Shown here: positions 1 to 6,840 of the stretch, piece by piece
How positions within the stretch are numbered: position 1 is the first letter of the stretch
Layout of the letters: the number at the start of each line of letters is the position of its first letter
Assembly: GCA_031258375.1 (NCBI GenBank)
Contig: JAIRMX010000076.1
Location: 1 to 10,093 of the forward strand
Direction of reading: 5' to 3'
Origin: Elusimicrobiota bacterium
GTDB lineage: Bacteria > Elusimicrobiota > Elusimicrobia > Elusimicrobiales > Elusimicrobiaceae
Length of the DNA: 10,093 bases
The notes under the pieces: model-generated
What the model was told of the DNA's origin: nothing
Databases searched by the model: none
Seen by the model: only the letters and a program-made list of their open reading frames with translations
Program-made: the position numbers and the translations under genes

Positions 1-32
1 TAAAGCTGCACTTACTCCTTGAATGCGGGACA

Positions 33-1080
33 TCAACACATATGAGACTTTAGACAAAGTTGGATTTGAGTCTGCGGGCGGTTTAAAATATATTGCATGG
101 GAGTAATATAATTTAAACCTTTGTGCGCTCTTTTATTATTGTGCCAATGACGTACTCTCGGCCAGCTTGGTTCTAAACTCAGCATGGCACAACATAGCCT
201 CTCTGCTGCATTGAACAAACTGTTCTCACAGCGTTCTGTTGAAGCGTTCAACATAAGCATTACTCTTGGGGCATTTAGGGTAATTATGATAGTGGATAAG
301 ATTATTATCTTTTAAGCAGTCATGGAAGTGTTTTTCAAACTCTTTGCCGTTATCCGTTTGAACTCTGTTTATTTTAAAAGTAGCTGTCATTTGAAGTTTT
401 TGCATAAAGTCCTGTGCATTTTTACTGTTTAAGGAGTTATAACTTTCAGAGCAGGCGAAGCGGCTTTTTATATCAATGGCGGTAAGGAGATATTTATTAA
501 TACCGTCGCTGCAGAGGTGAACGCTGTCTGCCTGCACTGCATCGCCTATATTTTGGGCTCTATATTTGCCTATGCGTTGTTTTTTGTACTTGACTTTGTT
601 TTTGATGCAGACATTGCCGGAGCGAGCATATAGTCTTAAGCAGTTGTTAGGCGTCAGGAGAGCGGCTTTTTTTAGTTTACGTATTATACGCTGTATGGTG
701 GAGGCAGATATAAGCGGCAGGTGCTACTGTTTGCAAAAAGCGTGCAATTCGGGCTTTATGGTATATTGGCAAACGCGGCGATAGTTGAGTATAAATTGTT
801 CTATTGCGCGGGGTATTTTAGTTTGGCGGACATTGTGAGGTTTTCTGCTTAGGGGTATAAGTCCGCGTAAAGCATGGAGCTTATAGTATTGCTGCCAGCG
901 CAAGAGTGTTGGGCGTGATACTTCAAAGGCGGTTAATGTCGCTTTGAGGCCGAACTCGCGGTAGAACAGTATTATTTTGAGTCTTTGCTGAGCTGTCGCG
1001 TTAGATAAGGTAAGAGCTTTATGTATATGTTTAGCGGCTTTGCAGAGATTATTTTTGTAGGAGATATAATTATTTGCATA
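33..1080 (-). pseudogene. Degenerate DDE (IS481/IS3-like, rve-fold) transposase
   Basis: Reading the minus strand gives a near-continuous transposase: an N-terminal helix-turn-helix region (about 1050-850; REFGLKATLTAFEVSRPTLL), a linker, and an integrase core (about 560-226). The core shows the first Asp in QADSVHL, the second in VQTDNGKEF and the Glu in NAYVERFNRTL, the spacing expected for IS481/IS3-type enzymes. The C-terminal piece WHNNKRAHKGLNYITP ends at a TGA at 33-35. The gene is broken. There is an in-frame TAG at 724-726 and an in-frame TGA at 226-228 directly after VERFNRTL. A one-base shift near 143-157 separates KLAE from WHNNKRAHKGL. No in-frame ATG opens the HTH frame; an ATG at 1077-1079 is one base out of frame. 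Family naming is from motif style only. The far end of the element probably lies left of the window. Confidence 0.85.
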
Positions 1081-1091
1081 TGAGATATTTT

Positions 1092-1133
1092 AGATAATTG
1101 AAGCGCGCAAAAAGCCGCGCGCCTCAATTATCT
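1092..1133. repeat. 17-bp imperfect inverted repeat (stem-loop) beside the transposase pseudogene
   Basis: Left arm 1092-1108 and right arm 1117-1133 pair over 17 positions with a single mismatch (1102/1123), around the 8-nt loop AAAAAGCC. The six loop-proximal pairs alternate G and C. The hairpin lies immediately upstream of the transposase reading frame, which opens after a stop at 1090-1092. It could be a terminal structure of the insertion sequence or a transcription terminator, although no clean T-tract follows on either strand. Confidence 0.6.
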
Positions 1134-1319
1134 GACACTCTCTTATCTCTTTGATGTTTTACATTAAAAGTTAAAAACGTACTATGAGCCGGTATATTTC
1201 AAAATAAAATTTATAATTCGCAATTTGCTTTCTCTATCATTAATTACTATCAAAAAATTCGAGTTCTTTGTAAAAAATGTTAAAATAATAATTGCAATTA
1301 TACGAACAGTTAAAAACAT
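1134..1319. other. AT-rich intergenic region upstream of trmJ
   Basis: This stretch contains no coding frame that I recognise. It must hold the trmJ promoter, but I found no pair of -35 and -10 hexamers with good spacing; TAAAAT at 1281-1286 is the best -10-like word. There is no evident Shine-Dalgarno before the trmJ ATG. Confidence 0.4.
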
Positions 1320-2030
1320 ATGCCTAATATTTCAATTATTTTAGTCAAACCGCGTAACCCGCAAAACATAGGAGCGGTTGCAAGAGCTATGGGGAATTTC
1401 GGATTGGAAGATCTGCGGATTGTTTGCCCGTTTGCGCCCGTGTGGGAAGAAGCCGCCTCGGCAGTCGGCGCGGAGTATATAATAAAAACCGCAAAAATTT
1501 ATGATAATTTGCAAGCCGCGCTGCACGACGCAAATTTTATTCTTGCCGCGACCGCCTTAAAAAGTAGAAAAATAAACCGAAAGATTATATCTCTGCCGCA
1601 AATTGAAAATTGTCTTATTAAAAATGCAAATTCAAATATCGCAATAATTTTCGGACCTGAAAAAACGGGGCTTACAACCGGCGAAATATCGCTTGCAAAC
1701 GCCGTGCTAAATATACCGACCGCCTCAAAAGTTCCTTCAATAAATTTGGCGCAGGCGGTTATTCTATGCTGCTATGAAATTACAAAAAATAAAATCCCGC
1801 CGCGCAAATCGCAGCCGGCGGAAGCGGCGTCTTTTGAAGAGAAAGATATCTTGATTAAAAACGTCGAAATTTTACTTAAAGAATTGGACCTGCCGCCGAC
1901 ATTAAACCGCCGCATTTGTCAAAGCCGCTTGCGCGGCATACTTGCAGAAAGCCCGGCAAACAAGCAAAATATTTTCTTTATAAACAGCCTTATCGGCAAA
2001 ATCACGCGAAAAATCAGCAAAAACGGCTAA
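1320..2030 (+). CDS. trmJ: TrmJ-type tRNA (cytidine/uridine-2'-O-)-methyltransferase (SpoU/TrmH superfamily)
   Basis: This 236-residue protein belongs to the SPOUT methyltransferases with a trefoil-knotted fold that bind S-adenosylmethionine. TrmJ enzymes 2'-O-methylate position 32 of tRNAs and act as dimers in the cytoplasm. Motif 1 is PRNPQNIGAVARAMGNFG (residues 11-28, with the conserved Asn16 and Arg22). Motif 2 is FGPEKTGLT (111-119). Motif 3 is IPTASKVPSINLAQAVIL (132-149). The C-terminal ~80 residues form the extra domain typical of TrmJ, and the total is close to the usual ~240-250. The start is the ATG giving MPNISIILVKPRNP, the family N-terminus; it lacks a clear ribosome binding site. 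Its TAA overlaps the stop of the convergent ybdG by 4 nt. A related SpoU-family enzyme with another RNA target is possible, since specificity cannot be read from sequence alone. Confidence 0.85.
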   Translation: MPNISIILVKPRNPQNIGAVARAMGNFGLEDLRIVCPFAPVWEEAASAVGAEYIIKTAKIYDNLQAALHDANFILAATALKSRKINRKIISLPQIENCLIKNANSNIAIIFGPEKTGLTTGEISLANAVLNIPTASKVPSINLAQAVILCCYEITKNKIPPRKSQPAEAASFEEKDILIKNVEILLKELDLPPTLNRRICQSRLRGILAESPANKQNIFFINSLIGKITRKISKNG

Positions 2031-3292
2031 CTGCTGCTTATATCGCTCGAGCGTTGATAAGCTTTAAGATCAAATAAGTTTATTATTGAAAGGAAATGGT
2101 CGAATATATCGGATTGTATCCCCTCGTAATCAACCCAGTTTATATTGTTGGAAAACGCGTAAACTTCTAGCGGCATACCTTCGGACGTAGGAGGCAATTG
2201 GCGCACCATGCAGGTAAATTTATCGGAAATATTAGGGTTTCTCTTAAGATATTCATAGCAATAACGTCTGAAAAGACCTATATTGCTTAAGCGGCGCGCG
2301 TTATAATTATCCGCATCCGAACCTAATTTTGCATTACTTTCTTTTAGCTCGTTTTTCTTTTGCGTAAGATAATCTTTAAGTAAATTTATCTTTTCAAGCC
2401 GTTTGACATCGTCGTCGTTTAAAAATCTTATCGTTTGAACATTGATATTAATGGAGCGTTTTATGCGACGCCCGCCCGATTCGCTCATTCCCCGCCAGTT
2501 GGTAAAAGAATTTGCAACAAGATTATACGCAGGGACGTTCACTATAGTATTATCCCAATTTTGTACGCGAACCGTGGTAAGCATTATGTCTATAACATTC
2601 CCGTCCGCGCCTTGGCTTGGTATTTCTATCCAATCGCCCACGCGAATAAGATCGTTCATCAGCAATTGGAAGCCCGACGTAAGACCCAAAATGGAATCCT
2701 TAAAAATCAGCATTGTAATTGCCGAAAGAGCCGTTAAACCGCCAAGCAGAAGCATAGGGTCTTTGTTGACCAAAACCGCTATTATCATCAGAACGGTAAG
2801 TATCCATAATACTATTTTAGCCGCCTGCGTTATGCCCTTTATCGGCAATTTCATTGCCGATGAAAATTTGTCGGACAGCGCGCTCAACGCGGAGCTTATT
2901 GCAAGCATAAGCGAAACTAAAACAAAGCTGTTAAGCAACCGTGTCACAACCGCGCTTGTTTTAGGGTACGAATTCTGTAAAAACGCCGCGCTTATAGACG
3001 ATAAAAATACCATTCCTATCCAAAAGAAAATATTGCCAAGCAACTTGTTCTTAGCTATTATAGAAAGCCAGCCGCGGTTTATATAGCCGCGTTTCAAAAG
3101 GAAAGCTTCCGTCAAATTTTGTAACAATTTGGCTATGTATTTTAAGAGGAAAATCAAAAAGATTATAATAGCGAGACCGATGAAATATCTCAGCAAATCG
3201 TTTTGCGGCAGGAAATCAAAAAATCTGTCAATCTTTCCGCTTATAATTTCTGTTCCGGCAATATGCGGTTGCGAAAGTTGCGCCGTCGTCAT
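2027..3292 (-). CDS. ybdG: YbdG-type miniconductance mechanosensitive channel (MscS superfamily)
   Basis: This 421-residue inner-membrane channel of the MscS superfamily matches the E. coli YbdG subgroup in length (~415) and in its signature segments. Hydrophobic helices lie at about 35-53, 83-105, 117-139 and 155-176, followed by a pore-lining segment at about 181-214 (GGLTALSAITMLIFKDSILG). The beta domain begins at GDWIEIPSQGADGNVIDI (219-236). YbdG-specific features follow: NWDNTIVNVP, SGGRRIKRSININV (272-285), and near the C-terminus PLEVYAFSNNINWVDYEGIQ leading into a SDIFDHF motif. YbdG channels open under membrane tension and protect against osmotic downshock. It is the third gene of the dapL-dapF operon: its ATG overlaps the dapF TGA (ATGA), preceded by a strong purine-rich Shine-Dalgarno (AAAGGGGGA, about 3298-3306). 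The pairing with cell-wall precursor genes may reflect shared envelope duties, which is an inference. Confidence 0.9.
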   Translation of the reverse strand: MTTAQLSQPHIAGTEIISGKIDRFFDFLPQNDLLRYFIGLAIIIFLIFLLKYIAKLLQNLTEAFLLKRGYINRGWLSIIAKNKLLGNIFFWIGMVFLSSISAAFLQNSYPKTSAVVTRLLNSFVLVSLMLAISSALSALSDKFSSAMKLPIKGITQAAKIVLWILTVLMIIAVLVNKDPMLLLGGLTALSAITMLIFKDSILGLTSGFQLLMNDLIRVGDWIEIPSQGADGNVIDIMLTTVRVQNWDNTIVNVPAYNLVANSFTNWRGMSESGGRRIKRSININVQTIRFLNDDDVKRLEKINLLKDYLTQKKNELKESNAKLGSDADNYNARRLSNIGLFRRYCYEYLKRNPNISDKFTCMVRQLPPTSEGMPLEVYAFSNNINWVDYEGIQSDIFDHFLSIINLFDLKAYQRSSDISSS

Positions 3293-4134
3293 TTTAATCC
3301 CCCTTTGTTAAGCAATTTATACTGCAAATAAAATTCGCCGCGAAACGATTTATGAACCGGTCCCGTCATTAAAACGTCGCCGTTTTTATCCCATTCTATG
3401 ATAAGTTTTCCGCCGTCCATTAAAATATCGGCTTTGTTTTTTGCAAGCCCTTTTTTTACGGCGGCAGCCAAAACAGCGCATGCGCCGGAGCCGCAGGCAG
3501 AAGTTATGCCCGCGCCGCGCTCCCATACGCGCATACGAATTCTTGAAGGCGTTATAATCTGCGCGAATTCAACGTTTGTGCGCTGCGCAAAAAGTTTGTT
3601 GTTTTCCACTTCGGAACCAAGTTTTGAAATGTCAATTTTATTTACATCTTTGACAAAAAACACGGCATGCGGATTGCCCATAGAAAGCGCGAGCGGCGCG
3701 CCGAGGCCCTTAATAATTTGCGGCATATTCATAATATCCGTTTTACGGGCAAGAGGGATAGCCCGCCAGTCAAACGAAGGCTTGCCCATATTGACGGTAA
3801 TTAATTTGGCGCGCCGCGCCTCAAGCATTCTGTTTGCCGGCGCTTCAATTAAAATTTCTTTTTTGGAAGTCTCGTTAAAAATAAAATCGGCAACGCATCT
3901 TGCTCCGTTTCCGCAAGCGCAGGCGGGGCTGCCGTCCGAATTAAAAATAATCATTTTGACATCCGCTTTTCTCGACTTTTCCAAAATGAAAAGCTGGTCA
4001 AAACCAACGCCCGTTCTGCGGCTGGCCGCTTTTTTAATATCCGCCGAAGTTAATTTTATTTTTTCATTTCGCCCGTCAATAATCATAAAGTCGTTGCCAA
4101 GCCCGTCCATTTTTATAAAAGAAATAGTTTTCAT
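3289..4134 (-). CDS. dapF: Diaminopimelate epimerase DapF
   Basis: DapF converts LL-diaminopimelate to meso-diaminopimelate without cofactor, using two cysteines as acid and base. The meso form supplies peptidoglycan cross-links and lysine. The 281-residue protein has the expected two-lobed layout: FIKMDGLGNDFMIIDGR at the N-terminus, the first catalytic Cys74 in ACACGNGARCVADF, GNPHAVFFV (153-161), and the second catalytic Cys214 in GITSACGSGACAVLAAA. Length and motifs are normal and the enzyme looks intact. The start is supported by AGAGGG about 8 nt upstream, inside the end of dapL. The ATG overlaps the dapL TGA by 4 nt, and the gene's own TGA overlaps the ybdG ATG, so the three genes are probably translationally coupled. 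The upstream enzyme DapL delivers its substrate directly, making this a two-step metabolic unit. Confidence 0.96.
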   Translation of the reverse strand: MKTISFIKMDGLGNDFMIIDGRNEKIKLTSADIKKAASRRTGVGFDQLFILEKSRKADVKMIIFNSDGSPACACGNGARCVADFIFNETSKKEILIEAPANRMLEARRAKLITVNMGKPSFDWRAIPLARKTDIMNMPQIIKGLGAPLALSMGNPHAVFFVKDVNKIDISKLGSEVENNKLFAQRTNVEFAQIITPSRIRMRVWERGAGITSACGSGACAVLAAAVKKGLAKNKADILMDGGKLIIEWDKNGDVLMTGPVHKSFRGEFYLQYKLLNKGGLK

Positions 4135-5330
4135 AATTTCAGCCCTCTTATTCTTTCCATAGCTTTTAAAGTATTTTCCATACTGCCAAACGCCGTAAGG
4201 CGGAAGTATCCTTCTCCACCGTCGCCAAAACCGCTTCCGGGCGTGCCTACCACGCGCGCCTGCCGCAGCAAAAGGTCAAAAAAATCAAAAGATTTAATGC
4301 CGGCGGGAAGCTTAAGCCAGATATAAGGCGCGTTCACTCCGCCAAAAACCGTAAAGCCGGCTGCCTGCAAACCTTCCGTTATTATTTTGGCGTTTTGCAT
4401 ATAATAATTGATAAGCTCTTTTATCTCTTGTTTTCCTTCGGACGAAAAAACTGCCTGCGCAGCGCGCTGCACTATATACGAAACGCCGTTGAATTTAGTC
4501 GTGTGTCTGCGTCTCCAAAGAGTATTAAAAGAAATTGCATCTTTCGCGCAGGCCGTGCCTTTAAGCTCAAGCGGAACGACCATATAGGCGCAGCGCAGTC
4601 CCGTAAATCCGGCCGTTTTAGAAAACGAGCGCACCTCTATGGCAACTTCTTTTGAGCCTTCAATTTCATATATCGAGCGCGGCAAAGAAGAATCCCGCAC
4701 ATATTCTTTATAAGCGGAATCAAAAATAATCACGGATTTATTTATACGCGCGTAATTAACCCAATTTTTCAAATCCTCTCTTGTCATCACCGTGCCCGTG
4801 GGATTATTAGGCGAACACAGATAAATAATATCGGCCTTGAAATCAGGCACCGCCGGGTTAAAATTATTTTCTTCTTTGCAAAGGATTTTACTTATTTCGC
4901 GCCCCGCCATTATATTTGTATCAAGATAAACCGGATACACGGGATCGGAAATTGCGACGCGGCAGGATTTTGCAAAAATTTCCTGCACGTTGCCGACATC
5001 GCATTTCGCGCCGTCGCTGACAAAAATTTCTTCGGGCAATATTTTTATGCCCGAAGCTTCGTAATCGTTTTTGATTATATCGTTTATTAAAAAGTCATAT
5101 CCCTGCTCCGGCCCGTAACCGCGAAAGGAGGACGCGTCGCCCATTTCGTCAACGGCTTTATGCAGCGCGCTTATGCAGGCTTTTGGAAGCGGCCGGGTAA
5201 CGTCGCCTATGCCGAGGCTTATTATTTCTTCGTCGGGATTGTCGGCCTTAAATTCCCCGACTTTTTTTGTTATAGTCGGGAAAAGGTAGTTTTGCGCCAA
5301 ATTCAGATAATTTTTATTAATTTCGCTCAT
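4131..5330 (-). CDS. dapL: LL-diaminopimelate aminotransferase DapL
   Basis: DapL is a PLP enzyme that converts tetrahydrodipicolinate to LL-diaminopimelate in one step with glutamate as amino donor, bypassing the DapD/DapC/DapE route. The 399-residue protein is a class I/II fold-type I aminotransferase with DapL-specific wording. It shows SLGIGDVTRPLP (38-49), YGPEQGYDFLIN (72-83), SPNNPTG (173-179, PLP-binding Asn175), FDSAYKEYV (203-211, Asp204/Tyr207), the Schiff-base Lys238 in SFSKTAGFTGLRCAY, and the carboxylate-binding Arg377 in YFRLTAFG. The family is usually about 400-410 residues. It heads the operon dapL-dapF-ybdG. No Shine-Dalgarno is visible before the ATG, but this start gives the usual family N-terminus (NKNYLNL). 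A plausible promoter lies 29 nt or more upstream. The gene indicates the aminotransferase variant of the DAP pathway. Confidence 0.96.
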   Translation of the reverse strand: MSEINKNYLNLAQNYLFPTITKKVGEFKADNPDEEIISLGIGDVTRPLPKACISALHKAVDEMGDASSFRGYGPEQGYDFLINDIIKNDYEASGIKILPEEIFVSDGAKCDVGNVQEIFAKSCRVAISDPVYPVYLDTNIMAGREISKILCKEENNFNPAVPDFKADIIYLCSPNNPTGTVMTREDLKNWVNYARINKSVIIFDSAYKEYVRDSSLPRSIYEIEGSKEVAIEVRSFSKTAGFTGLRCAYMVVPLELKGTACAKDAISFNTLWRRRHTTKFNGVSYIVQRAAQAVFSSEGKQEIKELINYYMQNAKIITEGLQAAGFTVFGGVNAPYIWLKLPAGIKSFDFFDLLLRQARVVGTPGSGFGDGGEGYFRLTAFGSMENTLKAMERIRGLKL

Positions 5331-5358
5331 ATATAAAGTATATAAAAATTTACTAAAC

Positions 5359-5387
5359 TATATAAGTAGCGCGTTTTGCAAAAACAA
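5359..5387 (-). promoter_or_regulatory. Candidate sigma-70-type promoter for dapL-dapF-ybdG
   Basis: On the minus strand the -35 word TTGTTT (5382-5387) is followed after exactly 17 nt by TATATA (5359-5364). The -10 ends about 28 nt before the dapL ATG, suitable for a short leader. The region is AT-rich, so chance matches are possible. Confidence 0.45.
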
Positions 5388-5410
5388 CGCAATTTACAAA
5401 AAAGACGCGG

Positions 5411-5449
5411 TTGCTTTGTCTTGGATATTCTGGCATAATATATTATAAA
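5411..5449 (+). promoter_or_regulatory. Candidate overlapping promoters for pyrK
   Basis: Two sigma-70-like pairs overlap: TTGCTT (5411-5416) with CATAAT (5434-5439), and TTGGAT (5421-5426) with TATAAA (5444-5449). Both have 17-nt spacers. Either would give a short leader before the ATG at 5485. No PyrR-type attenuator fits in the remaining ~35 nt. This promoter is divergent from that of dapL, with about 24 nt between the two -35 regions. Confidence 0.45.
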
Positions 5450-5484
5450 TTTGTATAAACAGCAATCTCAACAAGCATAATCCT

Positions 5485-6261
5485 ATGAAAAACTTTAAAA
5501 CTGCCGTTTTGGAAAATAAAGAAGTCGCAAAAAATATCTTTAAAATAAAATTTAAAGCCGAGCAATTTGTAAACGAAGTCAAACCCGGGCAATTTATTGA
5601 AGTTTTATGCGCTGGAGAAAGCGCGCCTTTTTTGCGACGGCCTTTTGGCATACACGGCATTGATAAAAAAAGCGGAACTTCGGAAATTTTAATAAAAAAA
5701 CTTGGGCGCGGCACTGAAATTTTAAGTTTCCTTAAAAAAGGCGACGCGCTTGATATAGTCGGCCCGCTGGGAAACGGTTTTGAACTTACAAACGCTAAAA
5801 CTCACTTTGTAGCCGGCGGAGGCATGGGAATTGCTCCGCTTTTGTTTTTAGCGCGGGAACTAAAAAATCAAAATAAAAATTTAAAGATATTTTTGGCCGC
5901 GCGCAGCGCAGGCGAGCTGCCCTGCGTGGAAGAATTTAGAAAGCTAGGCGAAGTAATAATATCAACCGACGACGGCTCGCTCGGCGAGAAATGTCTAATA
6001 AATACTCCGCTTGAGCGCGCGCTTAAAACGATAAAAGACGCCGCCGTCTATGCCTGCGGCCCTCACGCCATGCTGCGCTGCATTGCCGAACTCGGCGTAA
6101 AATATAAAGCAAAAACGCAAGTTTCGCTTGAGGAAAAAATGGCCTGCGGTTTTGGCGTTTGCCAAGGCTGCGCAGTCGAAGTAAAAAATAAAGACACGAA
6201 GTATAAAATGGTTTGTAAAGACGGCCCCGTGTTCAACGCGGAAGATATTGCGTGGCCGTAG
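5485..6261 (+). CDS. pyrK: Dihydroorotate dehydrogenase electron-transfer subunit PyrK
   Basis: PyrK carries FAD and a [2Fe-2S] cluster and passes electrons from dihydroorotate oxidation in PyrD to NAD+, forming the class 1B enzyme. The 258 residues match the family length (~250-260). The order is: an FAD-binding ferredoxin-reductase-like beta barrel with RRPFGIHG (51-58); an NAD-binding domain with the glycine-rich FVAGGGMGIAPLLFLA (108-123) and YACGPHAML (189-197); and a C-terminal cluster site with four cysteines at 221, 226, 229 and 244 (CGFGVCQGC, then MVCKDGPVF). All ligands are present. The start gives a normal N-terminus (MKNFKTAVLENKEVAKNIF) but has no clear Shine-Dalgarno. In many bacteria pyrK directly precedes pyrD; here they are 1.4 kb apart with a pilin gene and repeats between them. 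Confidence 0.95.
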   Translation: MKNFKTAVLENKEVAKNIFKIKFKAEQFVNEVKPGQFIEVLCAGESAPFLRRPFGIHGIDKKSGTSEILIKKLGRGTEILSFLKKGDALDIVGPLGNGFELTNAKTHFVAGGGMGIAPLLFLARELKNQNKNLKIFLAARSAGELPCVEEFRKLGEVIISTDDGSLGEKCLINTPLERALKTIKDAAVYACGPHAMLRCIAELGVKYKAKTQVSLEEKMACGFGVCQGCAVEVKNKDTKYKMVCKDGPVFNAEDIAWP

Positions 6262-6344
6262 ATTTTAATCAGGAAAATGACATAAATAGTTATCTGTTTT
6301 TTTAGTATAATAATTTATGGTATTATTTCTTTATAAATAGTGAT

Positions 6345-6435
6345 GTCATGCCGAACCCTGTATTACTGCCTTACAGGGCAGGCTCGTTTCGGCATCTGCA
6401 GTAAACGACAGATTCTGAAATAAATTCAGAATGAC
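6345..6435. repeat. Palindromic repeat unit, copy 1 (paired hairpins, with extra inner hairpin)
   Basis: The unit begins GTCATG and ends ATGAC. Hairpin A pairs 6348-6355 (ATGCCGAA) with 6388-6395 (TTCGGCAT). Hairpin B pairs 6412-6419 (ATTCTGAA) with 6425-6432 (TTCAGAAT) around ATAAA. Between the arms of A lies an inner 7-bp hairpin, 6356-6362 with 6372-6378, with a 9-nt loop. Copy 2 (6550-6613) shares the layout and the linker CTGYAGTAAACGACAGA, with paired substitutions in the stems. Function is unknown; such paired hairpins are typical of dispersed intergenic repeats or small non-autonomous elements. Confidence 0.75.
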
Positions 6436-6490
6436 AGAAAATGACAAAAAGCGGAGCTAAGCAGTAAATGTAAGCCGAAAATAATAAATC

Positions 6491-6529
6491 GTCACTCTGA
6501 ACCATGTCCCGTAAGGTTTTAATACGGGA
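6491..6529. repeat. Partial, degenerate copy of the palindromic repeat
   Basis: The stretch starts GTCACTCTGAACC and carries a 7-bp hairpin, 6507-6513 (TCCCGTA) with 6523-6529 (TACGGGA), around a 9-nt loop. This is the same size as the inner hairpin of copy 1 (CCCTGTA/TACAGGG). Relative to that hairpin, two base pairs differ and both stay paired. The B hairpin is missing, so this looks like a broken or solo inner unit. Confidence 0.5.
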
Positions 6530-6549
6530 TTGTTTGAAAATATTAATTT

Positions 6550-6613
6550 GTCATGCTGAACTCGTTTCAGCATCTGTAGTAAACGACAGACCCTGAAATA
6601 AATTCAGGGTGAC
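6550..6613. repeat. Palindromic repeat unit, copy 2
   Basis: This compact 64-nt version begins GTCATG and ends GGTGAC. Hairpin A pairs 6553-6560 (ATGCTGAA) with 6566-6573 (TTCAGCAT). Hairpin B pairs 6590-6597 (ACCCTGAA) with 6603-6610 (TTCAGGGT) around the same ATAAA loop as copy 1. The stem differences from copy 1 occur in base-paired positions on both arms. Confidence 0.75.
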
Positions 6614-6644
6614 GAAAAAACAATCGGCTTAATAAAATTTGATT

Positions 6645-6827
6645 CTGTTTTTGGGAGTTTTGCGAAAGCAAAACGAGCTTTTGAGAAATCAAAGGCACTA
6701 TAGAAACCTAAAAACAGCTCGTTATCAGGCACAAAGTAAAAGGAAGTCATGAGCCTTTTGCTTTGTGCCGAGCGTTTACCGCCTTCGGGCGGTAAACCAC
6801 GGCTGTTATATTTTGGTTATTCTATAG
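6645..6827 (+). ncRNA. Candidate structured RNA or multi-hairpin DNA element
   Basis: At least four strong hairpins are packed here: 6657-6663 with 6668-6674 (perfect, GAAA loop); 6677-6684 with 6689-6696 (one wobble, GAAA loop); 6728-6743 with 6754-6769 (16 bp, one G-T); and 6774-6783 with 6788-6797 (perfect 10 bp, TTCG loop). Two larger pairings enclose them. Segment 6645-6655 pairs with 6707-6717 around the two GAAA hairpins. CTATAG, AACC and AACAGC (6698-6718) pair with GCTGTT, GGTT and CTATAG (6802-6827) around the other two. The two outer pairings share AACAGC and so cannot coexist, which resembles a switch. GNRA- and UUCG-type loops favour an RNA role on the plus strand, but transcription is not shown, and a mobile palindromic element is the main alternative. 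I do not recognise a known RNA family. Confidence 0.4.
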
Positions 6828-6840
6828 GCTAAGATATGAT

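Noticed and set aside
1..32. Matching left terminus of the insertion sequence
   Set aside because: No sequence complementary to TGTCAGATAATTGA is found here; the end probably lies beyond the window.
566..784. Small open frame on the plus strand in the transposase region
   Set aside because: It lies opposite the transposase coding strand, whose frame continues through this region with recognisable protein sequence.
2442..3086. Long open frame antisense to ybdG (214 codons)
   Set aside because: It mirrors a clearly conserved YbdG channel; no motif and no ribosome site.
3398..4162. Long open frame antisense to dapF (254 codons)
   Set aside because: dapF on the other strand has all catalytic motifs and tight operon overlaps; the antisense frame has low-complexity hydrophobic content and no recognisable domain.
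6345..6613. CRISPR array
   Set aside because: Units are few, unevenly spaced and internally palindromic, with no regular spacers and no cas genes.
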